Positions 22,465-35,071 of a stretch of 64,000 nt of DNA are shown one piece after another. Source of the stretch: Zopfochytrium polystomum (lineage: Eukaryota > Chytridiomycota > Chytridiomycetes > Chytridiales > Chytridiaceae); NCBI GenBank assembly GCA_025765615.1, contig JAIVFJ010000038.1, positions 62,001-126,000 of the forward strand, read 5' to 3'. Each line of letters opens with the position of its first letter. Position 1 is the stretch's first letter. Under the pieces are notes generated by a model that worked only from the letters and a program-made list of their open reading frames with translations, made no database searches and had not been told where the DNA came from. Both the position numbers and the translations under genes were made by a program.

Positions 22465-25400
22465 ATGGGCGGCGGGCGGTTAGCGCACGGCAACCCTCAC
22501 AACAACTACTACTACGACAAGCTTATCGTGGCACCTCCACCCTCGGCCTCGTCGCAAAGTCGCGGACCTGCCCAGGCTGGAGGATTTCCCGGGAACAACG
22601 TGGGTGAAAACCAGCCTCTGCACGCTCGCCTCGCCCAACAACCTCTGGAGAACCAGCAGCCCCCCCTCAGCACATCCTTGCAACCGCCAAACCCCCTTCA
22701 GCACCAACTATCGGTCGACTCTATCGCGTCGTCCTCCTCTTCTTTCTCAACCGTCTCTCAATCAGGCTCTGCCGATGTCCCGCCGGACAGCCCCGGCAGC
22801 AAAGATGCCGGCAAGCGCAAGCGGACTACGAAGGCTTGTGACACTTGCAACAAAGTAAGCTTTTCTTCGGCGTTCATCAAGTCCATCACCCCATCAAAAC
22901 GCTCCGTGCCCGACAAGCGATTCCGGAAACTAATCTGTGCACCCCTTTGTTTCAATCGTCTCCCGATGCGATTTATCGACGATTCCTCGCGTGAATTCAT
23001 TTTCTGGACCAAAAGCGGAAAGTCAAGTGCGACGGTGCGTTGCCAGCTTGCTCCCAATGTTTTTCGCACCAGCTCGAGTGCACGTACAGTCGAGAAGCGA
23101 AAAAGCGAGGACCAAAGCAAGGGGTTCCCCGCGAGCCGAAAAAAGGAAACGGCGCCCCAAGCCAATCGGACCAATCCGCCCAGTTTGATGGGAGCGGCAC
23201 TGAAGGCCCTGCTGATGGTGATGCTCTGTTTCTTGGATTCTGTGCGGTACGATGAATTGATGTGGTTTCCGTCTTCTCTAGCTGTCCGTCCTCGATCACA
23301 AAGTAAAAAGGCGAAGCTGTCTTCCGTCAGCAGCAGTTGGAACGATGTTTCGACAAGTGCTCACGCTGTTGATACAGTCTGGCAGAGTATGGAGTCGGTA
23401 CCGTCCCCTTCGTCAATTCTCTGGCCGCCGAATCAGCAGCAGCAGCAGCAGCAATACATCCAATCGCCATCGACACTTCAGTTGCCACCACATCAGCAAT
23501 CGCAACATCAACAAATTCAAAATTCATTATCACAAGAGAAGTCGTTCCTTTCCTCTTTTTTGGGGTCGCCACTCATGCCCAATGGCCCTACTTCTGGGCT
23601 TGGTTTGGAATCCGCATTGGAGTTTGATTCACAGTTCGTTAATGCCATCGGCATCGTCGGCGACCAAGGGTTTGGATCTTCTTTTGGTGGTGGAGGCGGC
23701 GATATTGCTGGGGTTGCCAATGGCGGAATTGCTGGTATGGCTGGAATGGCTGGTGCCAACAGCGTTGGACTTTTCGACGGGACTGGTGGCGATATTTTTG
23801 CCGACGCCGACATATGGGCGATCATTGACCAGGACTTCGAAATGCAGCTGTCCAATGCTGCTGGTATGGTTGGAGGCGCAGTTGGATCGAGCAGTGCTGC
23901 AGCTGGAAGTGGCCGAAACCCCACCAGCAACTCGATAGCAGAGGGTCTTGGGGCTGCTTCTGATCTTGGGGCTATTACGGGTGGATCCGGTGGGGGAAAC
24001 CTCACTTCCGCTTCTGCAAATTTGAGCACGTCCGTTTTCAGCTCAACCAACAGCGAACTTGAAGCCGGAGCTATTTTGCCGGGATTGGCCAGCGGTGGCG
24101 CAACCGGACAGCCACCTTCGTCATCCTCTGCAAAGCGTCGTCGTTCGTCGTCAAATGCCGGCGGCTCTGGTGGTAAACATCGAACTGCTCCTTTGTCGCT
24201 ATCAGATATGCCAAATCCTTTTGGTGCCGGCCTTCCATTCGACTTCACGGACGTTGCCGCAGCCGATGCGCCGTTTCTGGAAGATTCACCCCCAAGTAAC
24301 TCGGAGGCCGCAACCGGAGTATCTGTCCCATCGGAGCCTGCGCAGCAGAAAATCAGAACCAGCAGCAGTACCGCTGTTGCGGCGATGGCATTGGACCCAC
24401 CACCACCAGCAGCCAAACACGACACGTCAAACAATTCGTCACCGCTGACAAGCCTAACGTATCCCGCTGTTACTTCAAAAGTGCGGGGAACCGCTCCGCG
24501 TCCCTCCGACTCTCCATCTTCTAGTAGCAGCTCATCCGCATCAGCTACTCCGAAGGTGGCCCTTACATCGGTGGCTTTCAACCCCGCTTTCCAAACTACT
24601 CCGGATCAAGCTGTCGTCACGATACCCAGTCTGACATCTCCAATCACTCAAGCTGACCAATCTCATGCAGCGCTAATGGCAGTCGTATCTGCCCACCAAG
24701 CGGAAGAGCAAATGAAGCATAGCGCTCGCAATCCGTCCACGACCTCAGTACAGACGACCGTGGCAACTGCCCGCCGAACGTCCCTCTCTTTCCCGTCATC
24801 GGTCACACCTTCCCCGCAAATTAACAGCAACTCTGCCACACTTACACCGACTCCAACGCCCACTACCGGTCCCACCCTGACAGTCGGTACGGGCGATATA
24901 CCGCTCGACGCTATTGAAGAACTGCTCGACCTTTACTTTCTCTACGCGAACCCAACACTCGCGTACATCGTGCACGAGGAAAAATTTCGCTGTGGAGGAG
25001 TCGTCCCTCCGGGCTGGGCATCCGAGATCGAGAAGAGCGTGAGCGAAGGTGCCCGATGGGACGGTCGAGGACGACGGCGGAAACTGCGATTGCAGAAGCA
25101 GCAGCAGCAGCGTGGGCAGTGGGGCGCAGCGGTAGGGCAGGACAGCGGTGGCACCTCGTACTCAACTTCATCTTCGACTGGTTTCGTCGACGACAATACG
25201 GCCGGCAATACGGGACCGTCAAAGCAGCGCCGCAGCGCAGGGAGTGGCGGGGAACGATCGCCGCTTCTTGTGTACTCTATGTGTGCGATCGCAGCGAGGT
25301 TTTCCCAGCACCCGGCCATTGCGGTAAATGCAAGTCAAATGTACAATGCGGTGAGTGTTTCATTCGGAGGGTTTTGATGCGCATTTAATCTGCAAAACTA

Positions 25401-27450
25401 AATTTCATTTCTTTGAAAGGGCGACGTGTTCTATTCCAAAGCGAGAATTCTTGTCAGCAAAGCGATCGACATCCCATCCTTGGATACAATTGCAGCGTTG
25501 ATTATGCTGGTCGCATATGCTTCAGGGTCCGGAAGAGGTGAGTTTCCTTTTCTCCAACTTTACTTGCTTGATGAATTTCGATTTCTCACTGTCGTTATTC
25601 CTGCCCTCCATCGCAAATAAACTGCAGCCTCCGCATCGTGGATGTATTCTGGGCTTGCAATTCGTATGGCTCAGTCTCTCAAATTGGATCTGGATCCGGA
25701 CTACCCTGAAATTTACCTCATTTTTGGACCTATGACCGCCCACGAAAAGGACCTGCGTCGTAGACTTTGGTGGTCATGCTTCATCATGGACCGGTATTGC
25801 GCGTCTGCAGCGGACAGATCGATGCTGATCCTGGAAAGGGACGTTCGAGTTCGGTGCATGTTCCGACCAGAGCTCTGGGATGCAAGTTGGCCAGGATTGG
25901 ATGGAAAGGGCGGCTTTGGCGTGGTGCCAAAGGCCTCCAAAACCAGCAAAGCCTCTGACGGATTGGAAGGGAGTCGTAGTGCAAGTGGGCATTCGAGCAT
26001 ATCAAGTAATGATGGCGAGGAGGATCAGTCGACACCCAATCCAGATTCAGCCGCACTCACAAGAGCACCCACCCTGGGAGGCAATAGCATGGACAATTCC
26101 ATTGTTCCATTTTTCGCAACAGGAGAAACCGAATTGTACGGCACAGCAGTGTTTGGAACTCCAGAATGGGACGATCCATCGGTGAATCCACCGAACTTGA
26201 TGCGTGACTATGTCGTCCTTGCGCAGCTGTACGGGCGTGTGATGGAGTACACAGGATCTATCAGAGCACAGGCATCTGCTGCAGTCGGCCCTCACCCAAT
26301 GCTTGGTTACGGTAACCATAGCCTTCCGCAAGGTGCATCATCGACCTCCAGCAGTGGCCGGCCTGGCGGAGCCGGCATAAGTCACAGCGGGGTCGGGGGC
26401 AGGCCACCAGCGTATCCGAATCCAGGCAGCGCCGACGAAGATGATCCGATTTTGGAGGCAATCGAAGCAGACTTGCGAACGTGGATCGAGGCACTGCCGG
26501 AACGCTACCGCCGGCCCAGACCGTTCTGCACTGCCGAAGTTGCAGCGGCCGAGGCATCTGCGCGTCGGAGACAACGTGCTGTTCGGCGACGGCGGATGTG
26601 GAAAGCAAGCGGAGCGGATCACAGTAGTCCTGCGAACGGCGAGGGAGACCTAGATACTTCCAGCGAGCCCCGAGGCAGGTCAACTGGAGCGGGCTACGGG
26701 GCAGGCACGATGGACGAGGACGACAAGAACAGAGAGAGCAGTACTGCGTCCCCTTCGATGCGCCGCGATGGTAATAACGGCGACGGCGTGGATGGTGGTG
26801 ACGAAGACAGCGACACGGACCTACGCAGCGGGACGACGTTGCTACCCATCGATCCTCTCGGCGACTCGTACCCAGCGCTTCCGTGGCAGGTGGCGTTTAT
26901 CCACCTCCTGTTCCACACGACGCTGATCATGTTGCACCGACCGCGCATGATGGCCGGACTGCAAGCCCAATTGCGGCCACCCAGCGGCGCGGCGGGCGGC
27001 GCCCCGCAGCCGCCGCAACCGTACCGCCCGACGAGGTCGTTCCTGATCTCGCTGCACTCTGCCATCTCGGCCTGCAACATCATAAGCGTGGTGCTCGACG
27101 CGAACCCGTCGTTCTACTGGTTCACACCGTTCATCGCCTTTTGCGTCTTCCAGACGTCCCTCATGCACGTCGTCGCGGCGCAGACGCTCGGAAGCGGCGG
27201 CAGCAGCGGGGTAGATGGAAGCGGTGGCAGCAGCGGAGGCGCGGAGGCGCGGCGGAGGGTCGGGGTGCATTTGCAGGCGCTGCGCCGCATCTCGAAGCAC
27301 TGGCTGCAGGGCGTGCGGTTGGCGAATTTGCTGGAGGGATTGTTCCAGACTGTCGGCGGGAAGGCTGGCGGGCCTGGAGTTGGCGGCGGGGTCGGCGGCG
27401 CGGGCGGTGGCGGCCACGGTAAAGGCGATGGGCAGGGTGTGTCCGCTTGA
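22465..27450 (+). CDS. Zn(2)-Cys(6) fungal transcription factor
   Basis: Five exons: 22465-22854, 23016-23217, 23282-25350, 25420-25537, 25628-27450; phases agree, giving 1533 aa. The zinc cluster is split by intron 1: CDTCNK | RKVKCDGALPACSQC then CFSHQLEC, i.e. C-x2-C-x6-C-x6-C-x2-C-x6-C, followed by a basic linker (REAKKRGPKQG). A long Gln/Ser/Gly-rich middle contains a polyQ run. The fungal trans domain (PF04082-like) begins near LDAIEELLDLYFLYANP and continues through HEKDLRRRLWWSCFIMDRY. This architecture binds CGG-type half-sites and regulates metabolic or stress genes; the target is unknown. The start is the first in-frame ATG; another ATG at 22050 lies in a different frame and could be used only with an extra intron. 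The third exon start is the least certain (intron of 64 nt, GTGATG donor). Confidence 0.82.
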
Positions 27451-27876
27451 AGAAAGGCAAGGCGTGGATTAGGGCGCAGAACGTGGGAGTTTTATGAGTG
27501 ACTGGACCTTGGCTACGCTGGGCTGGCGTACGAGCGGCTAAATTGTGTTTGGCAGGTTGGACGGATCGTCTGCAATACTGCTTTCCTTTTTTTTATTTGA
27601 GTGGGTTGCTCTTCTTCAAGCAAATCGTTTTTTTCGTTTCTTTCTCCCTGTCAGTCCCTCTTTCACCCCTTTGCTTTCCTTTATTCTTCCTTTCCAAACT
27701 TAAGTTTCGGCCAATGCGGTCGAAAACCGCATGTACACCTCCCCCCCCTCCATGATTCCCGCCAGCGCTTCCTTTCTCCATGAGAAGGACCCATGTAGTC
27801 TGTCCGTTATTTGTGCCTATTCAATACCATCCTTGGGGGTGATCCTGTTCGTGCAGCACTGGGGCCCTAAATACTC

Positions 27877-27921
<45 letters not shown>

Positions 27922-28797
27922 AGACCGCTAAAGGAAAGTCTGTCCCAAGCGCAATGTTTCAGTCCGTGAAAGGAGGAAGGCACGATGGATGGAATCAAGA
28001 GCAGGAATGTGTTGGGATTTTTAACCAAACAACAATTCAAGAGAGAAAGTAAGAGAGAGAGAAGAGACTCGCTCCAGCTCAAGCGGCTCCTTCACTCCCG
28101 AAGCCCCGGCCGGTGGGACGGGTAGTTCCAGCTTGCCGGGTCTGTCTGTCATCTGTCTGTCTCTCTCTGTCTCTCTCTCGTTCTTTCTCGATCTGCTCTC
28201 ACAAAATGATATTCCAATGTTCTTTTGCGTCTCCAATCCGAATGACTGCCGTTGTCCGCCCAAGTTAGTTCCTCGCAACCGCCCTGCCCATTCTCCCCAT
28301 AAGAACTACCCCAACTCGACAGAACAGCTTGGTTGTCCCGAGCCGCTCCTCCTCGCGTGTCCCAACTCTTTAGAGCTCTTGTGACGGACGCGCCCGATCT
28401 GTCCCATCTTCATCCTCAGACGGGTCTCGGTCGTTGTTTTCTCTCAGATGTTCGAGTCTGTCGGTCGGGAGGAGGAGGATAGGGTGGTTTGTATGCGTGA
28501 GAACGAACGTTTTGATGGAGAGTATTGAAGATCGCAACGACGAGCAGGTCGAGTGGTCCCCCTCCCAGCCCCCAACCCGCTCCCTGTGCCGTTGTGTGTC
28601 CCGTAACCCCTCATTTTCCAGAAGCGACGCGCAGGAAACGCTTTCACTCTCCTCGGTCGTTCACATGGAACTGCACACAACCTCGCTCTTCCACCGGTCT
28701 CTCGAACAGCCGACCCCATCTGCCTTCCACATAGCGCTCGGCAGCTCACGATTCCCAACCCCCCCCCCCCCCCCCCCGCTCCCCGGCTTGCCTTGCC
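27451..28797. other. Gene-free interval with poly-A and poly-C tracts
   Basis: About 1.3 kb with no supportable gene. It contains a 36-nt poly-A run (27881-27916), TC-rich sequence near 28150-28190 and a poly-C run near 28760. Frames here are short and composed of simple repeat translations. Confidence 0.6.
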
Positions 28798-30111
28798 CTA
28801 CATTCGAAGGTACTCCTTCTCTCTCGCGGCCCACCGCTTGGCCTCGGCCCGCACCATAGCCAGCGTCGTGCGCAGCTCGGCGTTTTCGAGCGCCAGCTTG
28901 GCTCGCTCGCGGCGCAGCTGGCGCAGCAGGGCGCTGCGGCGGTGGCGACGGCGGTCGGAGGTGCGGTCGTGGAGGTAGCTGAGGCGCCGGGGGTGGTGGG
29001 ACTGTTGTTGCTGGTGCCCGTGGCAGGGGTGATCGTGCGCGGGTATGCTTATCAAGTAAGGCCGACGGACGTTGGCGGAGGCGGCTCGCACGGATTGGAC
29101 GAGTCCTTTGCGGCGAAGGGGTGCAAGCGATTCGGACGCGACTGACGGAGCTGGAGGCGTCGACGAGCTGCTTGCTATGGACGACGCAGTATCGGTGGTC
29201 GCGAGTACAATCGTTTCGTCCAAAGGAGCAAAAGCGGCGGTCGAATTTCCTAATGAGGTCTCTCGAACTATTGGAAGCGACAGAGAGCCGGCCAGCAGGC
29301 CTGTTGTTGACTGAAGTGCGAAGGGTGATTTACACGGTGTCTGTAAGAGACGTTGCGCAAGAGCACAGTTAGGCAAGCCTGATAGTGTGAATCAGCAACT
29401 TACGTCCTCGCAGGAGCTATTATTGCTTACAGACGGATTCGTTTGACAAAAGGATTCGTTAATCCAAAGAGCTCCATTATCTCGGCTGACCTCCGAAGAC
29501 GCCGAAGCCGCCTCACGCTCTGAGTGGTCTTGCGGAAACGACTTGTCTCTTAGTGTCGAACTGGCCTCTGCCATAACTATCCCTGAAGCCACTTCAAGGT
29601 TGTGAGTCGTTGAACAGAGGCGCTCGGTATACTCGAGGCAGCTGCAGGTGTTTTCATCGGCAAAGTGCTCGAAATCGCCCCTCTCTGGAAACTTCGGTTA
29701 ATGCGAGCGACTGTTGGAGCTGCACAACTGGAGCAGGTCACTTCTTCCATCGCCTGTTGGTGTGAAACCCTCCCATACTCTGCCAACCATCGGTTTGGCA
29801 ATAATCGAACAGCCCATCTTCCGGCACTCAATCAACGATCGCTCGTGTTTCCAGGAACTGGATTGAGGACAGGGCATAACTCGACCGTAAGGAATCTCGC
29901 GCTCAAAGCGACAGCCACGACAGCGAAGGGAGTAGCGGACTGCCGGAGAGGGCTGCTCTGTTTTCGCTCGATTCTCACCTGCATTGTCTGGTTCTGCGGC
30001 GCCTCCTTCGGGAGGTACCGAGAGCGGGACGCACGACCCTTCGATGCCAAGCCTGCTCTCCGCACGTCCGCTCGACGATGCAGCCCCTTGTTCGCATATG
30101 GGCGCCGTCAT
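28798..30111 (-). CDS. Unrecognised leucine-zipper-like protein, copy 1
   Basis: Three-exon model: 30111-29769, 29684-29404, 29340-28798; phases 1 and 0, 388 aa, ATG at 30111. The last intron is well supported (GTAAGT donor, TGCCTAAC branch site, CTTACAG acceptor); the first has a weaker GTTTCA donor. The N-terminal exon has a Cys-containing segment (RCRGCRFEREIPYGRVMPCP). The middle is Ser/Thr-rich. The C-terminus is a basic stretch (DRRRHRRSALLRQLRRERAK) running into a heptad pattern L-x6-L-x6-L-x6-V and ending AREKEYLRM. This is zipper-like but lacks the canonical bZIP N-x7-R, so bZIP identity is not claimed. A likely paralogue with the same C-terminal pattern lies at 31.3-32.4 kb. Confidence 0.55.
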
Positions 30112-30359
30112 CGGCGCGTCCTCGGCGCGTCCTCGGCGTCCTGGTCAAGTGGACCAGTCGTAGCCGGGCTGGGTCTGTTCGTCGTGCCTCCGTGCCCCTC
30201 AAGGCAGTGTTGTGTGTGAGTCATTTTTTTTTGGGGATGGGTGCGTCTGTGTTCCCCTCCAGCTCGAGAGCCAGATCGAGGGAACTGGCCTTTGTGGATG
30301 CAGGGTGCTTGGTAATGCAGCGATCGATGGCGGGTGGACAATGTATGGTGAGAGCGCTC

Positions 30360-30360
<1 letters not shown>

Positions 30361-30395
<35 letters not shown>
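30361..30395. repeat. (GT)n microsatellite
   Basis: Perfect GT dinucleotide run of about 35 nt in the spacer upstream of the first zipper-like gene. Confidence 0.9.
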
Positions 30396-30397
<2 letters not shown>

Positions 30398-31276
30398 TGA
30401 GGATGGTGTGGATATAGACTGTATTTCGCTATTTAAATTTATTTTTTTATTTTTTCTCCCGACGCTCGGTTCTCGCGAGGATTGGCTCGGACCAAAGTGG
30501 GAGGGTTTGAGTTTCGTCTTTCAATCCTATAATAGTTAATTTTTTGTCTCGATTTTTTTCGGTCCACCATCCGAGCCCGTCTTTTATAACCAACCCTCCG
30601 AGTGAAGTGGACAGAGAGAGAGGCCTCCAACTGAAGCCATTTCATTTTCCGGCGTGTCATGCACGGAAAACGTGAGTGAGCGGGCGTGTGAACGAACACA
30701 CAGGGCGCAGCAAGCCACCCCACCTTCCCGACCCCACCACCGACCCCGACATCAGAAAGCGAGGCATTTTGATGCGCCGGAGAAAGGTAAAGAGAGAAGA
30801 AAGGTAAAGAGAGAAAATGGTGGAGAGAGAGGCGAGAGAGAGAGAAAGGGGGTCGAAAGAGCGTTGAGGGAGAGAGGTATTGCGAAAAGAGGAAGAGGAC
30901 CTGAGAGAAAGCGAGGGTGAGAGAGGGAACAAAAAGTGTAGAGCGTAAGGTGAGCTACTGGACTCGCACTTCATCTCAAAGGGAAAACTTGCGATGAACT
31001 GCCACGTTCCCCCCAAGTCTTGTGTCCCTCACATCCATTCAACACACTTGCCCTTTCTCACCAGCATTGTTCCTGCCATTCTTGGACGGATCGGTTCCTT
31101 TGGACGGGACCTACTCCAAATCGCGAAGCCTGTCGGTCGTTTGAGGTTGAGAGGCAAAAAGAACGTTAAAGGCCGGGTTGCCGGACACCTCAGCCCCCCA
31201 CCACGCTTTTCCCCATCCAATCCCCCCTCCCCCCCCTAAGCCGACGAACAGACGACGAAGGAAAAGAACTCCCAAC

Positions 31277-32436
31277 TCACAGTTGACGGACTTCAGCAAC
31301 CTCCTCGTCCCACTGCCGGGCCGCCGCGCGCTCCCTGACCAGCAGGGCCCGAATGACCGCGTTCTGCATCTCGAGCTGCAGGCACTGGTCGCGGAACCAT
31401 CGAAGCTCGTTGGAGGAGATCTCGTCGCTGAGGTCGTCGGCCGCTGCGGAACCGCGTCGGCGATGGGGCTCTAGCGGCCGGCCCAGGGATCGTCGGAGGT
31501 GGTGGCAGCGCGTCGCATACGGTTGCCGCGGGGCGCGTCGCGAACGAGACTGGCCGGGTGAGGTGTCGTGAGATGGTGTTTGGCGTGTGTGTTGCTGTGG
31601 GACGGTGGTGGGGTGGTCGAGCGGCCCGGCTTCTGTCCCTAGTTGTGGAGTGGCGGCGCTACCGAGGCCGACCGAGCGACAACGAGACGAGGAGCGCGCA
31701 TCGGTTCCACTTGGTTGGTTTTGGTCGTTCGGGCAATGCTCGAAACTTCCTCGACAGTTTGGCTCTAACTTTTTGTTTTGTTTATAGGTAGGATTGGAAG
31801 TTCGTAAACCTCAGACCAGCGAGAAACACACTTCTAGTGGAACTACAAAATGAATACGTACTGTCGGAGGTCCCCCAGCTGCAGTATTTCCGTCTGTATT
31901 CGTCAATCCGAATCCTTTTGCAGAGTCTATCGAAACTCGTCATAATCTTGTCGCTCTCTCACTTGCTCTCGGTCGACGTTTGCATGCACGTACCCGACTG
32001 CGATACGGCAACATTTCCGGAACAAATTGCCGAATGCGAGCTGTCGGCGGCAGCTGCATTCGCCTCATTTCCGTAGAGACCCTCGTTCAAAACTTTGTCT
32101 TGGACGTCGCTCGCGGGATACCCGGAACCTGGATGAGTGATAATGGTCGTAAGTGTCTGTTCGATAGTACTCTGTCGAACGGCAGACGCGCTCATCGCCA
32201 GGCGGTAGGACATGAGCACGCCGTCGGAATGGTCGAGATCGAACGAATTGGTGTGGTCCCTCGACCCGACTATTTGTTGTGATGGATTCGTTGGAAGCAT
32301 TCGTCACATCCTCTTCTGCACCACCCCGGATAGCACGAGGAAGGGTTGAAGTAATGAGAAGAGACGCAGAGAATCTGCTGGCACCGCGCCCGTTTACGTT
32401 GAGGAACCACTCACTTTTCGCTTGAGCCGGGGGCAT
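31277..32436 (-). CDS. Unrecognised leucine-zipper-like protein, copy 2
   Basis: Tentative model: 32436-32415, 32269-31994, 31764-31277 (phases 1 and 1, 261 aa). The last exon is an uninterrupted frame of 162 codons. It starts with RGSFEHC, matching RGDFEHF at the start of exon 2 of the neighbouring copy, and both introns there end in the same phase. It ends with LRWFRDQCLQLEMQNAVIRA then LLVRERAAARQW, aligning with the other copy's LRQLRRERAKLALENAELRT then TLAMVRAEAKRW. The GTACGT donor at 31993 is strong; the N-terminal exon is uncertain and a longer upstream exon (to about 32665) is possible. Same strand as copy 1, so probably a tandem duplication. Function unknown. Confidence 0.45.
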
Positions 32437-32699
32437 CAAGAGACTGCAGAGAGCCTTGCTCAAACTTCTCACCGGTATTGTCGGACCGCCTCTCCAACCT
32501 TTCCACGCCCGCGCCGGCGAGCCGAGGCGATGCCTCGTCTTCGAGACTATGCGAACAGCACGACGGCGAATTCGGCCGCTCGAGCGGTCGTCCGGGTTGT
32601 GAGCTGCAGCAGTCCGTCGTCGTTATCAGGTTGCGTGGGGCAAGGGGTGGTGGCGGCGATGACATGAGTTGGTTTGCCAGTGAGGTGCCTCTTTGTTTC

Positions 32700-34133
32700 T
32701 ATTTCAGCTCAACCCTGCCACCGAGGACACTGGACAACCTCCGACCTCCACCCCTCCCGGTACCGCCTCGTGCGCCCGATTTCCCGCTCTTTCTATCTCC
32801 CACCCCCTCTCCGCCCTCCTGTCACCCATCTTTCTCGCTTTCTCTTCTTGGCCACACGAAGTGGGGCCGCACGCGACCGGATCCATGGTTAGAAGCAAAA
32901 CCAGAGGGCGATATCTGAGAAGCGCTAGGCTCCTCAGCACGGCCTTTCGCCGTCACACTCCAAAACCAAAGCGAGAAGGGGCTTGGAGTAGCGATGAGGC
33001 CGGCGCCAGATGCCCCCCGTCGAGTTCCTGTCTGTTTCTGCACCTTTTCTTTCTCTTGTCCTCGTGTTGGAGAAGTCCTCATCCCACCCGACCTCTCTCA
33101 CCGAGCTACCTGGTTGACCCACAAGTGCCCACCCCACCTTGGTGGATGCAGCCGGCCCCTTTCTTTCGAAGCAATCGCCTTGCTGCTGCATCTTGTGCAA
33201 AGCGGAAAGGGGCTGGCTTGAGTCGGTTCCGTGCTTTTTAACTTCGGTTCAGTTGTGCTCCTCCATCAGGACGCGTGGTCGGCAGCGGTTCCAACCGAAC
33301 TGCAAGCTCACCCCTTTACCCCCTCCCCCCTCTCCCCCTCCCCTCTCCCCCTTCCCCCACCGGTCTCTCCCTAGTGTTTGCATTTGGTCACGTTTTGGGT
33401 GCTTAGCTCGGACTCGACAAAGGGTGGGAGGTGCGCCATCGTGCACACATCTGAATGATAGTAGAGTAGCGATACCATTGGCCAATCTCCTTCCACCGCC
33501 TCTTTTGAAGAGGCATTTTCTCTAGAGGTGTAAAAAGGCGGCTGCTCTTTGCCCCTGAGCTTCCAGTTTCGCCCGTCTCGGTCGTGCTAAACTAAACGAT
33601 GCCACTTTTTCTCTCCATTTTTCCGGCTGCCCTGTCCGTCCGGCCCACTCCAGGCTGTCTGTACTCACCTCTAGCGCTCTTGAGTGTCTTGCTCCTTCCC
33701 CCGCGAGTGGGAATGAAGGGAAGCGCGATCCGCCAGTCGCAGAAGGAAAGAAGTCGTGTGGGTCGATGGAAAGATTTTTTTTGGGTTTTGGTCGCATTCT
33801 CTCATCTTTGGGAACGGGGGAAGCCCTTTCGTTGCTTTCAAGCAACCGCGAAGCGACTCCCCTACATCTGTCTGCCACTTTGTAAATACATAATGAGAAA
33901 GCGATAGCTTGGAAGCGGGCATTAAGCATTTCGTAGTTGTCCATCTTCCTCGCTTCACCCCCTGGACAGCAAGTACCCCCTTTTGGCGGGACCTTTAAGA
34001 AAAGGGAAAGGGAAAAAAAATGAAACTTGAGAGTTGTGAGTATCGCGCGGCTGCGTAATCCAAGAAGAGTGTGGTATGACTGGGAACAGGGTCGAAGAAA
34101 CGGGAAACTAGGGCAGCGCGTTTTATGGCGAAC

Positions 34134-34166
<33 letters not shown>

Positions 34167-35071
34167 AAAAGCGGCACGCCGCCGGGCGGATCGCTCGTTG
34201 GATTGGGCTCTTTTGGTTGGTTTGCGCATGCGCAGAACGCCCAACGTTTTGAAGAAAACAACGACGCCCGGTTTGTTCTTTGTTTGCTTCCCTGCTCATG
34301 GATGCGGCGTATGGAGGCAGTCGGCGTGAGCATATAATAAATTGGATACGGCATGCCTTGTTGCGCCGTACTCTTCGACCGGCTGCGCTGGCGTAAGCTA
34401 GTGTCCTGACGGCCATCTTTTTCTACTGCAGCCCACAGCCAGACCGACTCACTTCTATCCCACCATACGTTCACATCTCTTCTTTTGCCGCTTCCCTCCC
34501 CCACCCCCTTCATCCCCCTGGCCGAAGCGGCTGCACAACCACAAGTCGTGGGACGGGATCTTAGACAACCCCAACATCCTCACTCCCGTGGCGCACCCCT
34601 TCGTTCAGACGTCCGAGGTCCCGTCGTTCAGTCAGGGCCAACGTTCGGTCCAGTTCGCCGTCGCCGACGAAAGATTGGTGCCCACAAGGACACGACCTGC
34701 CGGCAAAACCCCGTTTCGGCGGACTCCATAAATGCGCTCTCTTTGGGGCAAGAGAGTGCCAAAGGGCGAGCGAATAGATGGATACATTAATAAGAACTTT
34801 GAGGGGGAGGAGCGCGTGGGTTTGGCCAGAGTGTGATGTGGCTATGGCGAGGGGGTTTGGGGTAAAGGGTGGAGCTGGCGGGGGTTGGTCGGTCATGATA
34901 TTGGGGCACACCAGACGACTAACGCAAACTGCAACACCAACGGTTTGTGCAGGTGCCTGCGAATTGAAAAGAAAAACGGCCCAGTCCCATCTCAAGATTT
35001 CCTCTAAGCGTGTTTGCTATTGCTTGTTTCAAGCAAATGACCCCCACTACATGTACCTAGCTCCAGATCGA
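32700..35071. other. Gene-poor interval
   Basis: About 2.3 kb without a supportable gene. It contains CT/C-rich stretches near 33300-33370 and a poly-A run at about 34137-34163. The longest minus-strand frame (33522-34244) reads through the poly-A tract as a Phe homopolymer and shows no domain, so it is not called. Confidence 0.5.

Noticed and set aside
23218..23281. 40-nt intron using the GTGCGG donor at 23242
   Set aside because: Gives the right phase but is shorter than any other intron in the window; the 64-nt alternative with the GTGATG donor was preferred.
28798..29340. Canonical bZIP transcription factor
   Set aside because: Basic stretch and leucine heptads are present, but the N-x7-R signature of bZIP basic regions is absent, so only 'zipper-like' is stated.
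33522..34244. 240-codon minus-strand frame
   Set aside because: Runs through a poly-A/T tract as poly-Phe, has biased composition and no recognisable domain or splice context.
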